Shown here piece after piece: positions 45,654 to 53,619 of a stretch of 64,000 nt of DNA. Source of the stretch: Streptomyces sp. NBC_01481 (GTDB lineage Bacteria; Actinomycetota; Actinomycetes; Streptomycetales; Streptomycetaceae); contig NZ_JAPEPT010000001.1 of NCBI RefSeq assembly GCF_026339995.1, positions 1,004,501 to 1,068,500 on the forward strand. Direction: 5' to 3'. Numbering within the stretch: the first letter of the stretch is position 1; each line of letters begins with the position of its first letter. The notes under the pieces are model-generated. The model saw only the letters and a list, made by a program, of their open reading frames with translations. It was not told where the DNA came from and did no database searches. A program made the position numbers and the translations under genes.

Positions 45654-46150
45654 CCACCCACCCCTCGCCTCAACGCAGTGCCTGGCGGGCTGTTGTGGCT
45701 TTGGGCTCACCTTGGCTGAACCCCTGTCTGTTGTCCTGGGTCCCACCGGGGCCCGGGAGCTCACCGCCCGGCGGTCGTCTGCTCCCTGGAGTGCAGGAAC
45801 TGTATTTTTGCCGAGAAAGCGAAGAAACTCCTTGACTCGCTGTAAATCGGGAGGAAAATGCTCAATACACCGGAAAACCAGAGCGAGCCGCACCGCCGGC
45901 GGAGACGTTCGCCGACTCGCGTGACCCACTCCTTGGCTCTGGCCAGGCCCCCGGCAGCCCACTCGATCTCAGAGCTTTCAGCGACGGCTGAAAGTAATGG
46001 CATCGGGACGGACTGCCGGGGACTGCATGGTTGCTGCGATACGCTGTTGCCACGTGGCTGACGCGTAAATACGTGCACGTCAGGGTGGTTTCGGGCAGCA
46101 CGGTGTACTCGGCGGGTCGCGTGGCGGTCGTCGAGTGTGGGGTGCCTGGG
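45654..46150. other. Stretch with one candidate small frame and no firm gene
   Basis: 497 bases between the truncated thioredoxin-like gene and the IS110 remnant. The part 45795-45860 is unusually AT-rich for this DNA (CTGTATTTTTGCCGAGAAAG) and ends in a very good ribosome site, GGGAGGAAA, before an ATG at 45858. Apart from that frame I see nothing. Confidence 0.45.
45858..46061 (+). CDS. Candidate small protein with strong ribosome site
   Basis: A 67-residue frame starting with MLNTPENQSEPHRRRRRSPT and ending in a Cys-rich tail, TDCRGLHGCCDTLLPRG. GGGAGGAAA lies immediately upstream at good spacing. The AT-rich leader suggests a promoter. No family is recognised, so it could be a small peptide gene or the decayed start of a larger gene. 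Codon third positions are not clearly GC-biased, which argues for caution. Confidence 0.3.
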   Translation: MLNTPENQSEPHRRRRRSPTRVTHSLALARPPAAHSISELSATAESNGIGTDCRGLHGCCDTLLPRG

Positions 46151-47374
46151 TCAGGCTGCGGTGTCGAGGGGGTTGAAGGTCACGCTGTAGCCGAGTTGGT
46201 TGAGCTGCGTGATCGCTCTGCGGGTGGCCCGTTCGGGGTCGCGCTGGGCGAAGTAGGTCCCGCCGAGCTCGTGGTACGGCCTGTTGTCGGTGAGCATGTG
46301 CCAGATCGCGGTGACGATGGAGTGCTCGACGGCGACGAGGGCCTTCATCATGCCGCGCCGTGCGGTGAGCCATTTGTAGCGGGCCTGGAGGTAGGTGTCC
46401 TGGGTGCCGTACGGCGCCGAGGGCGGCGATGCCCAGGGCGCCCTTGAGATGCGGGTTGCCGGGGCGGACCTTGGTGCTCTTGGTGCGTCCGGCCGAGGAG
46501 TGGTGGCCTGGGCAGACGCCGGCCCAGGAGGCGAGGTGCTTGTCGCTGGCGAAGCGGCTCATGTCGCCGCCGGTCTCGGCGACGATCACTTCGGCGACGG
46601 CCCGGTTGATTCCGGGGATGGTGTCGAGGAGGTCCAGGGCGGGCCGAAAGGGGGCCATCGCCTCCTCGATCCGCTCGTTCAACTGCCCGATCGCTTCGGT
46701 GAGCTGGTCGTACTGGTCCAGATGCAGGCGGGCCAGGAACCCGTGATGCTCACGGAAGCGGCCGGTCAACGCCTCGGTCAGTTCCGGGATCTCAGTTCGG
46801 CCAGGACCTGCGGGTCACGCTCCGCGGCGATCAGCGCCTCCAGCATGGCCCGGCCGGAGACGCCCATGATGTCGCAGGCCACTGCGGCGAGCTTGATGCC
46901 GGAGTCCTCCAACATCTTCTCCACCCGCTGGACGATCTGACCGCGCGTCCGCGTCATCTGGGTCCGGGTGCGGGTCAGGTCCCGCAGTTCGCGCACGGGC
47001 TGCGGCGGCACGAACGACGCCCTCACCAGTCCGTGCGTCCCCAGGTGGGCCAGCCAGGCCGCATCCGAGACATCCGTCTTGCGGCCGGGCAGGTTCTTCA
47101 CCTGCGCGGCGTTGACCAGGACGACGTTCAGCCCCTCGGCAAGCAGGAAGTAGAAGGGCTTCCAGTAGTCGCTGGTCGCCTCCATCACCACCAGCGTGAC
47201 CTGGGCCTGCAAGAGGTGATCCCGCAGTTCCAGGACGGCGTTGGTGGTGGCACCCCAGGTGGTGGTCTCGCTCGTGAAGGCCCCCCGGCGCTTCACGCTC
47301 GGCACCCGGATGCACACCTTCGCGTCCCGCTTGCTGATGTCCATGCCCGCGCACCGCTCATGCAGTACGTCCAT
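46151..47374 (-). pseudogene. IS110-family transposase, two frameshifts
   Basis: The first part (47374 to about 46785) has the DEDD-type N-terminus of IS110: GMDISKRDAKVCIR, VVMEATSDYWKPF and the NAAQVKNLPGRKTDVSDA block. A deletion near 46778 shifts the frame. The middle (Transposase_20 region: IPGINRAVAEVIVAETGGDM, LASWAGVCPGHHSSAGR) reads to about 46400, and a second shift moves the tail (MMKALVAVEHSIVTAIWHML to FNPLDTAA) into a third frame. It is dead as read. It lies near the right end of the island. No terminal repeats were seen, as usual for this family. Confidence 0.85.
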
Positions 47375-47967
47375 GACCCCGCTCCTTCACCGACCGACAG
47401 CGCACCCCAGCGGGCCGCCCGTTCCGGGAGGGCCAGGGCAATACAGGAGTCTGACGCCCGTGCTCACAGCAACACTCCACGGTTCCCGTGGACGTCCCTC
47501 AGCACCAAGCTGACCTACGAGCTGCAGGCATCACAGCCGCATCGGTTTCGACCGGAACGGACAGCCCTGAACATGGTCTCGATCACGTCCACCGTGCTGA
47601 CAGGGCACACAAGAAGCACCCCGGCGCGCCGAGGACATTTACCACGCCCCCGGCGCGCACCGAAGGTGCGCTGGGTAGCTGACCTGTGAAAACGGTCATC
47701 GGCTCGCCCCCGGGCAAAGGCGCGGATTCTACTCCGCGCCTCAAATGCACTGCCGTAGTCGAGCGATCAGCATTGCCGCAGCCAGGAGCGGACATCACCT
47801 CGGAGCTGCACGCGGGTCTCCATGCCGTCCGCTGGGAACATCATGGGAACGCAAGGACCGAGAAAGACCAGTAAAGATCGCGCAGTCTGGTTCGCCTACC
47901 CTGCCTATGACCAGCGAAAATGAGGCAGCCGAAGCAAGATCCGCCATGATGATCTAGGTTCTTGGAC
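47375..47967. other. Gene-free right end of the island
   Basis: 593 bases without a convincing gene. They hold the promoter side of the IS110 remnant and the paired TGGGAAC repeat at 47833. In many tRNA-integrated elements the integrase gene lies at this position; only short frames remain here, one ending VRWEHHGNARTEKDQ, so the integrase may have been deleted. Confidence 0.5.
47833..47850 (+). repeat. Paired TGGGAAC repeat, right end of island
   Basis: TGGGAACATCATGGGAAC differs by a single base from the left-end copy at 22677 and has the same orientation. It lies 117 bases inside the right attachment repeat. Confidence 0.5.
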
Positions 47968-48015
47968 CTCTTACAAAGCAGATGTCGGCGGTTCGAAACC
48001 GTCCGCGCCCACCAG
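47968..48015 (+). repeat. Right attachment repeat: 3' end of tRNA-Val
   Basis: 48 bases, from CTCTTACAAAGCAG to GCGCCCACCAG, identical to 22562-22609. It starts inside the anticodon stem and includes the encoded CCA. No 5' half of the tRNA is present, so it is an attachment-site copy and not a gene. Confidence 0.9.
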
Positions 48016-48021
48016 TGAAGA

Positions 48022-48047
48022 GGCCCCGACCGATCATGGTCGGGGCC
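48022..48047 (+). terminator. Terminator next to the right attachment repeat
   Basis: GGCCCCGACC and GGTCGGGGCC form a 10-base stem with a 6-base loop, followed by TTTT. It probably served the original chromosomal tRNA-Val before integration. Confidence 0.85.
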
Positions 48048-48171
48048 TTTTCCGACCCGGGATCGAGCACTCTACGGCGAGGGCAGGGCGAGCACGCCGG
48101 GACGTGGCGTCATCGGTCGACGGTCGAACTGCCGTTCGTGCGGCGTGCTGGAGGTGTCCGGCCGTACAAAC

Positions 48172-50277
48172 TCACGCCGGCTGCCGCTGCAGCGTGTCCG
48201 TCGCCGAACCGGTGCGCTGCATCCGGTGCCAGCGCAGCCTGCTGCCCAGCAGCGCCGTGACGACCGACTGCACCACCACCAGGTACATCAGCTGCCGGTA
48301 GACGAAGATCTGCAGCGGCAGCGTCCACAGCGGTTCGAACTTCTCCTTGTCGAGGCGGAGCGCGTAGAGGGCGCTGATCACCTGCACGGTCGTGAAGCCG
48401 AGCCACACGGCCCCGGCCTGGGCGGCGCTCTGGAACAGCAGCCCGTACACGGCGAACACGTCGACGAGCGGCGCGAGCAACGGCAACAGCGTCTGAAAGA
48501 CGGCGAGATAGGTCAGTCCGCGGCGGCCGAACTTGCCTGCCGACCCCTTCTCGAAAAGCGACCTGCGGTGCTTCCACATCGCTTGGAGGGTGCCGTAGCA
48601 CCAGCGGTATCGCTGCTTCCAGAGCTGTCGGACGGTGGACGGCGCCTCCGTCCAGGCGATCGCCGACTCCTCGTACACGACCCGCCAGCCCATGCGGCAC
48701 AGCGCCATCGTCAGATCGGTGTCCTCGGCAAGGGTGTCCTCGCTGACCCCGCCGACGCCCGTGAGCGCCTGCCGACGGAAGGCGCCGATGGCTCCCGGCA
48801 CAGTCGGCATGCATTCGAGCACGTCGAACATGCGGCGGTCGAGGTTGAAGCCGACGACGTACTCGAGGTGCTGCCAACGGCCGAGTATGCCCTGCCGGTT
48901 GCCGACCTTCGTGTTGCCGCTGACCGCGCCGATGCGCGGGTCGGCGAGCGGCTGGATCAGATTGCGGATCGCCTCCGGCTCGAAGACCGTGTCACCGTCG
49001 ATCATCACCACGATGTCGAAGTGTGCCCAGGCGAGACCGGTGTTGAGTGCAGCCGCCTTGCCCGCGTTGGGCTGGCGCACCACCATCACGCGCGGATCCG
49101 CCTGCCTGACCCACTCGGCGATCTCGAAGGTGCGGTCGCTCGATCCGTCGTCGACCACGATGATCTGGATGTACGGGTGCGTGGAAGCGAGCAGCGAGCG
49201 CAGGGTCGCCTCGATGCCTGCCTCCTCGTTGTACGCGGGCACGATCACGGTGACCGGGTCGTTGACCGGTGGCAGCCGCTTGCCGCGGCGCCGTTTCCCG
49301 CGGGTGCGGCGCACATGCACGCGGGCGACCGTGAACAGCAGCACGAGGCGCCCCAGGGAGATCACACCTGCGGCCACCAGCAACCAGGTCATGGAGTCGG
49401 CGAAGCCGCGGGACAGGGTCTGCGCCCACAGGACGGCTGTGCCCTTCGCCTCGGTGGCCTCCGAGACGGGGTAGCTCGCGCCGTTCATCCCGAGCGCCGC
49501 CCCGACCGTCGTGAACCGCACGCTGTGCGGCGCGGACGCCAAGAGTTTCTCGGTGGCGTCGACGGCCTCCTGCGAGCCGCTGAACTGGCGGATCGCACCC
49601 CGCTTCGTGCTCCGGTCGGCGGCGTCGGCGGCAACCAGGATGTAGCCGTCGTCGATCGCGCGCCGTCCGGCCGCCCACTGGTCGGCGCACATGGACGAGA
49701 TGTCCCCGGTGTGCGGCAGCCTCACCAGACGTGTACCGAGGCCGGCGGCGCCGGCGAGGGTGTTCTGGGTGATGGCGAGTTCGAGCCGCGCGCGGGCCGC
49801 CGAGACCTGTGCGAGGTTGGCGTCGGTGTAGGTGTGCGAGCCGATCTCGTGGCCCTCGCCGTGGATCCTGCGCACGAGGTCCGGGTGGGCGGCCACCTGG
49901 GTGCCGGACAGGAAGAACGTCGCCTTGGCGTGATGCTTCTTCAGGACGTCGAGAAGTGGCGGAGTCCAGGTGGGATCGGGGCCGCCGTCGTAGGTCAGGG
50001 AGACCCTCCCGGCGGGCAGGTGCGCGCTGTGCGCCTTTCCGCCTGCCTCGCTGAGCACGGGGCCGCCCGTGCGTACCGCCGCGGGGGCGGCGGCGGTGCA
50101 GGGATGTGCGGGGGTGGCGGTGGGCGTTATCTCGTGCCGACCGTAACCGCTGAACAGCAGCGCGGTGGCGGCGACTGCGAGAGTGAGCAGTAGCAGCAGC
50201 CAGTGGGCGCGGGGGTCGCGCCGCAGGGCATGCCGGTTGGTTCTGGCAGGCGGCGCCGTCTGCGTTGCGCGGGTCAC
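48172..50277 (-). CDS. Membrane fusion: NodB deacetylase-like domain plus GT2 glycosyltransferase
   Basis: 701 residues from a GTG. A membrane helix (WLLLLLTLAVAATALLFSG) precedes an outside NodB-type domain (residues 90-270) and a further helix. The cytosolic GT2 domain follows (about 340-570) with VIVPAYNEEAGIEATL, VVDDGSSDRTFEI, the DGD metal site, EDTDLTMAL and QRYRW, then three to four helices. The GT2 part is complete and fits hyaluronan/PNAG-type synthases. The deacetylase motifs are changed (TYDGGP, SHTYTD, RLPHTG), so its catalysis is doubtful. The likely role is cell-surface polysaccharide synthesis. Confidence 0.88.
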   Translation of the reverse strand: MTRATQTAPPARTNRHALRRDPRAHWLLLLLTLAVAATALLFSGYGRHEITPTATPAHPCTAAAPAAVRTGGPVLSEAGGKAHSAHLPAGRVSLTYDGGPDPTWTPPLLDVLKKHHAKATFFLSGTQVAAHPDLVRRIHGEGHEIGSHTYTDANLAQVSAARARLELAITQNTLAGAAGLGTRLVRLPHTGDISSMCADQWAAGRRAIDDGYILVAADAADRSTKRGAIRQFSGSQEAVDATEKLLASAPHSVRFTTVGAALGMNGASYPVSEATEAKGTAVLWAQTLSRGFADSMTWLLVAAGVISLGRLVLLFTVARVHVRRTRGKRRRGKRLPPVNDPVTVIVPAYNEEAGIEATLRSLLASTHPYIQIIVVDDGSSDRTFEIAEWVRQADPRVMVVRQPNAGKAAALNTGLAWAHFDIVVMIDGDTVFEPEAIRNLIQPLADPRIGAVSGNTKVGNRQGILGRWQHLEYVVGFNLDRRMFDVLECMPTVPGAIGAFRRQALTGVGGVSEDTLAEDTDLTMALCRMGWRVVYEESAIAWTEAPSTVRQLWKQRYRWCYGTLQAMWKHRRSLFEKGSAGKFGRRGLTYLAVFQTLLPLLAPLVDVFAVYGLLFQSAAQAGAVWLGFTTVQVISALYALRLDKEKFEPLWTLPLQIFVYRQLMYLVVVQSVVTALLGSRLRWHRMQRTGSATDTLQRQPA

Positions 50278-50359
50278 CGCAGTCGTGCCGAGCGTTTGGT
50301 GCGGGGAGAACGGCTGCTGCCGGTGGAGCGGTTCGTTCCGGTGTCGCGCTGTGCCTGAC

Positions 50360-51283
50360 TCACCTAGGTCCCTTGGTCGATCCCTGGCCGCTGGTCGATC
50401 CCTGGCCGCCGCCGGGGTGGTCGCCGGAGTTCCCCTGGCCCGGCGCGCTTGTGGCGGAGGCGGCCGTGGTCGTAGGCGCCTTGGTGGGCAGTTCCGTGGT
50501 CTCGCCGCCAGTCTTGGTGGCGCTCACCGAGGGCGAGGGGCTCGGGGCCGCTGACTCCGCGGGCGTGGCGGAAGGGCCGGCGGTGGGCCGGTCGGTCGAG
50601 CCGGGCTGGTCCGTGGCCTTCGTCGAGCCCTCCTGCTTCTGCTCCCGTTCCGGCTCCTGCTTCTGGCTCCAGGGCAGCACGCCGCCGGAAGGCACCGGAC
50701 TGAAGAATCCTGCGATCACGACGGCTATGAAGACAACACAGACCGCCGCGACAGCGAGGGCCGCACGGCGGATCAGCCGACTGCGGCGGCCCGATGCATC
50801 GACGAAGACCGAGCCGTCGGCGTGCCCGGCGTCGTGCTGGTCGTCGTCGGTGCCGTAGGCGTATCCGTCGTCTCGATATATGTGGTCGTGCTCGATGCCG
50901 TAGGCCCCATGGTCGGTCTCATGGGGGCCGAAGCCCCCCTTGTGGGTGTCGTGGCCGTCACCGTACGCATCGTGACCGTCAGCGTACGTGCCTCGGGGGT
51001 GGCCGAAAGCATTGCCGGGCGCAACCCCGTGACCGGTCGCAGCCGACTCCTGCCACCCCTGCCCGGCCGCCGGATCCACGTATCCGTCATAAGCCAGGGG
51101 GCTGTCGCCGTACCGGTGGGACACGAGCGGCGGGCCCTGGGTGTCGCCACGGTCCTGGTAGGCGCCGTTCCCGGCGTACACGCCATTGGCGCCGTCCGCG
51201 AGGTTCGCTTGCTCCGCGTGGTACACGCCATTGGCGCCGCTTGCGCCGTACGCACCGTTGCCGTGTTGAGGCTGCCAGGACAT
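50360..51283 (-). CDS. Single-pass membrane protein with His/Gly/Tyr-rich and Ser/Pro/Thr-rich ends
   Basis: 307 residues from the ATG at 51283 (MSWQPQHGNG). Residues 1-160 are low complexity with repeated ANGVY, YGDGHD and similar short units rich in His, Gly, Asp and Tyr. One membrane helix (LAVAAVCVVFIAVVIAGFF) lies near 175-195. The outer 110 residues are Thr/Ser/Pro/Gln-rich and end in GGGQGSTSGQGSTKGPR. It has no known domain. It lies 82 bases upstream of the glycosyltransferase on the same strand, so a shared cell-surface role is plausible. Confidence 0.72.
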   Translation of the reverse strand: MSWQPQHGNGAYGASGANGVYHAEQANLADGANGVYAGNGAYQDRGDTQGPPLVSHRYGDSPLAYDGYVDPAAGQGWQESAATGHGVAPGNAFGHPRGTYADGHDAYGDGHDTHKGGFGPHETDHGAYGIEHDHIYRDDGYAYGTDDDQHDAGHADGSVFVDASGRRSRLIRRAALAVAAVCVVFIAVVIAGFFSPVPSGGVLPWSQKQEPEREQKQEGSTKATDQPGSTDRPTAGPSATPAESAAPSPSPSVSATKTGGETTELPTKAPTTTAASATSAPGQGNSGDHPGGGQGSTSGQGSTKGPR

Positions 51284-51465
51284 GGGCGCAGAGTATAGAG
51301 ACTCGGGAGACCTGCGATGCAACGGAGGACGATACCGGCTCAAAGCCCCCAGCCCTCCATGGCAAAACGGCTGGAAAGCTGCGCTATATCGCCCTATCAG
51401 TACAAACGCGACGGCTATGTCTAAAGCGGGTGTCAGAGGCGTGCCCTGTCGTCGAGGATGCGCTC

Positions 51466-51700
51466 ATGAGAGATGACGTGGTGGTGTTCTTGCGAGCTCG
51501 GTTGGACGAGGAGGCCGAGCTGGCCGTTCGATGCGACGGCGATGACTGCGGACAGTGGAGTGCCCACGGAGACACGGTGGACTTCTGCCAGATTCCACCC
51601 AACGATCGCCCAGCACGTGGCGCTTCACGATCCCGCCCGCGTCCTTCGCGACGTAGAAGCCAAGCGCCGTGTTCTTGCGCGGCACACGCTCAGCCCACCG
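51466..51700 (+). pseudogene. DUF6221-like protein, frameshifted and truncated
   Basis: The ATG at 51466 opens MRDDVVVFLRARLDEEAELA, the N-terminus of DUF6221 proteins. After DTVDFCQIPPND the family sequence continues in the next frame as TIAQHVALHDPARVLRDVEA and KRRVLARH, then loses similarity. One frameshift near 51600 and loss of the end make it a pseudogene. Confidence 0.55.
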
Positions 51701-51892
51701 ATCGGCGATCCCGAATTGCCCTGGGACAATCGCAGCGACTGCCAATACGACGAGGCGTCGCCATTCGGCGCGGGCGGTGCGGAGTGCGCCGAGGGTCCAG
51801 GCGGTGCGGATGAGTCGGCGGGTGTGCCATCGGGCCCGTGTGCGATCGTCACGCCTCCCAGGTACGTTGAGCCGTCAGCAGAGGGGGGAACC

Positions 51893-52357
51893 GTGAAGTA
51901 TGCAGTCGTCGAGCAGCAGGGCCGGGGAATCTTCTGGCACGACCCGAGTCCGTACGTTTCCAAGCTCCCGGAGCTGCTGCCGGCCCTTCCGCTCGGAGCA
52001 CGTGCCTTCGCCTCACATCCGGAGCACTACGACTTCTCGGCACCTCGCTGCATCAAGGACCTGAGGCCCCAGGCGTTGCCCGCCGCTGCCGATTCACTGG
52101 GGCAGTACGAGATCCGTTTCGCCAGGTCAGGTTGTGAGGAGGACGTGCTCACGATTCGGTACAGCGGAGTCAAGAGCGTTCAGATCGCGGCTGACGACGG
52201 GGAGTCGATCGAGCTGTCGGACTTCGGCTCCGTTCGTCTGGACGAAGTCCTGCCAGATGAGGCCGGATGTAGTCACGAGCTGAGGCTGACGACCACAACG
52301 GTACGCATCCTGTGCGCGGACCTCAGGGCTGAGTGGGTGGCCAGCGCGGGCGTCTGA
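51893..52357 (+). CDS. Hypothetical protein
   Basis: 154 residues from a GTG at 51893 with GAGGGGGGA upstream. It opens MKYAVVEQQGRGIFWHDPSP and later has DVLTIRYSGVKSVQIAADDG and CSHELRLTTTTVRILCADLR. The fold looks like mixed alpha/beta with no signal or membrane part. I do not recognise a family. Third-codon GC and the ribosome site support a real gene. Confidence 0.65.
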   Translation: MKYAVVEQQGRGIFWHDPSPYVSKLPELLPALPLGARAFASHPEHYDFSAPRCIKDLRPQALPAAADSLGQYEIRFARSGCEEDVLTIRYSGVKSVQIAADDGESIELSDFGSVRLDEVLPDEAGCSHELRLTTTTVRILCADLRAEWVASAGV

Positions 52358-52638
52358 GGCGTGCCCCTCGCGTGCCCGATCCGGTGGGGGCGAGGGGGAG
52401 CCACGCGGAGGTGTGGAGCAACCATCGCTCCCTCGCAGGTCAGCGGACGTGCAGGTCAGGCTCAGTCCGCATACGGGACCTTCCAAACTCGTGCGCCAAG
52501 AACCGTCGCGCCATCGCTCGACTGGGCCATTGAGACTCCGCCGACCTCATCCTCCGGGGCCGTCTGGGAGCCCAATCCATACGCCGCCGAACTTCGAGGA
52601 GCGGCTACTGTTCGGCTCACCACGAGGGGGAGGTCACG

Positions 52639-52875
52639 GTGGGCGATTACGCCACGCATGTTCAGAACGCTCAGAAGCTGCTTGAAGCCCTGGACGTGGA
52701 GAGACAACTGAGTCGCCGCGTGAGAGGTCTGCTGAATGAGCACGTAATAGGTATCGCTCAGGTGGAAGCGCTCCTGGCGCTGGCTGAAGCCATCAACGCC
52801 GGGAACGGCGCTGCGGATAAGAATGCTTCTGACATCCACCGTGACATCAACAACGCCGCACAGCGGCAACCTTGA
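52639..52875 (+). CDS. Small helical hypothetical protein
   Basis: 78 residues from a GTG with GGGGGAGG upstream. The sequence is nearly all helix (MGDYATHVQNAQKLLEALDV, ALLALAEAINAGNGAADKNA), soluble, with no known motif. It ends about 60 bases before the third tRNA-Val attachment copy. Confidence 0.55.
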   Translation: MGDYATHVQNAQKLLEALDVERQLSRRVRGLLNEHVIGIAQVEALLALAEAINAGNGAADKNASDIHRDINNAAQRQP

Positions 52876-52934
52876 GTAGCTCCGAACGGCACCCGCTTCC
52901 CCAGCTGGAGGCCCCGAGAGGCGGTCTGGGCGAA

Positions 52935-52977
52935 CTTGCAAAGCAGATGTCGGCGGTTCGAAACCGTCCGCGCCCAC
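52935..52977 (+). repeat. Third, imperfect copy of the tRNA-Val 3' end
   Basis: 43 bases from CTTGCAAAGCAGATG to CCGCGCCCAC match the tRNA (22564-22606) with one change (A to G in the anticodon). The match ends within CCA. No 5' half exists. It marks another integration or excision event by an element using the same tRNA. Confidence 0.8.
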
Positions 52978-53007
52978 AGCGGTAACTAGCAGGTGAGAGC
53001 CTGTTTC

Positions 53008-53037
53008 GGCCCTCCGGTCATGATCGACCGGGGGGCC
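53008..53037 (+). terminator. Hairpin terminator beside the third attachment copy
   Basis: GGCCCTCCGGTC and GACCGGGGGGCC pair in a stem with one mismatch around ATGATC, followed by GTTT. It lies in the same relative place as the terminators after the other two tRNA ends. Confidence 0.65.
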
Positions 53038-53049
53038 GTTTCGATGATC

Positions 53050-53070
53050 GAGGCCACATAGAGGCCACAT
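53050..53070 (+). repeat. Tandem GAGGCCACAT repeat (possible integrase arm site)
   Basis: GAGGCCACAT occurs twice with an 11-base period, 73 bases after the third attachment copy. The geometry matches the TGGGAAC pair at the left end of the 25 kb island, but with another sequence, which suggests a different integrase. Confidence 0.45.
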
Positions 53071-53078
53071 CCCCACCT

Positions 53079-53222
53079 CAGCAGCAGCTCGGCGAGCTCG
53101 TCGACGCGGACCACAAGACGATCCACCGCATCGAGTGCGCGCACACTGATCCGAGCCTCGGGATCCTGCTCCGCATTGCCGCGGCTGTCGATGTGCCGCT
53201 CGCCGACCTCGTACACACGTGA
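53079..53222 (+). pseudogene. XRE-type helix-turn-helix protein, C-terminal fragment
   Basis: The frame reads QQLGELVDADHKTIHRIECA then HTDPSLGILLRIAAAVDVPL and ADLVHT before TGA. This is the second half of an XRE/Cro helix-turn-helix domain, as in regulators of Streptomyces integrative elements. No start codon remains, since the frame enters the repeat and attachment sequences upstream. Confidence 0.6.
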
Positions 53223-53274
53223 GCCCCGGCCTTCCCGCGACGGGGGGCGCAGGCAGACCGGGGCTCGCTGGGGG

Positions 53275-53403
53275 TCAGGCCTTGGACGGGACGATGAACG
53301 CCCTCACGGGCCTGGGTTGCGGATCGCGGGAGCTGGGCACCTGCTCGCGCTTCCACGCTGCGACCAAGTACGCGTACCGCGGGTCAATCCATTCCTTCGC
53401 CAT
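53275..53403 (-). CDS. Very small hypothetical protein
   Basis: 42 residues, MAKEWIDPRYAYLVAAWKRE followed by a Pro/Arg-rich tail ending FIVPSKA. The ribosome site is weak. It follows a larger truncated frame on the same strand by 10 bases and reads like a real actinobacterial small protein of mobile elements. The function is unknown. Confidence 0.4.
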   Translation of the reverse strand: MAKEWIDPRYAYLVAAWKREQVPSSRDPQPRPVRAFIVPSKA

Positions 53404-53412
53404 GCCGGATGC

Positions 53413-53619
53413 CTAGAACGCCTTGGGCTTGGGCTTGGGGGTGATGACGATTGTCCCGCTGTCGTCGGAGTGCTGGCAGTCCGCGGCCACGGATACGAGT
53501 GTGTCTGTTGGGCCGCGCCACAGGTCCCGGTCCACTTCGTACCCTGCCGCCTCGATCAGCGCTGTCGTCCGCTCAAGGATGGCCGGGTCGTACCGGCCGG
53601 GGTCGGGCTGCTCGGGCCC
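53413..53619 (-). pseudogene. Hypothetical protein, C-terminal fragment
   Basis: An open frame without a start, beginning after an in-frame stop at 53620, reads YDPAILERTTALIEAAGYEV, DRDLWRGPTDTLVSVAADCQ and HSDDSGTIVITPKPKPKAF. It looks like true protein with a Lys/Pro tail. Its 5' part is missing, which fits deletion within the element debris. Confidence 0.4.

Larger units (their letters stand above)
22562..48015. mobile_element. Genomic island integrated in tRNA-Val (integrase lost)
   Basis: The segment is bounded by an exact 48-base direct repeat: the 3' end of tRNA-Val (22562-22609) and 47968-48015. Just inside each end is a pair of TGGGAAC repeats (22677-22694 and 47833-47850) that resemble arm-type integrase sites. 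Between them lie redox and membrane genes, two ECF sigma factors, a GlxA regulator, an IS110 remnant and several frameshifted genes. No integrase, excisionase, replication or transfer gene can be seen, so the island is probably a decayed element, fixed in place. Confidence 0.7.

Noticed and set aside
47968..48015. Second tRNA-Val gene
   Set aside because: Only the 3' part is present; the acceptor 5' strand, D arm and half the anticodon stem are missing, so it is an attachment repeat.
51464..51745. Minus-strand frame opposite the DUF6221 remnant
   Set aside because: It has some hydrophobic sequence (AVAAIVPGQFGIADRW), but no start with a ribosome site, and the plus strand shows DUF6221 family residues in two frames.
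52935..52977. Third tRNA gene with anticodon TGC
   Set aside because: Also only a 3' fragment, with a truncated CCA end.
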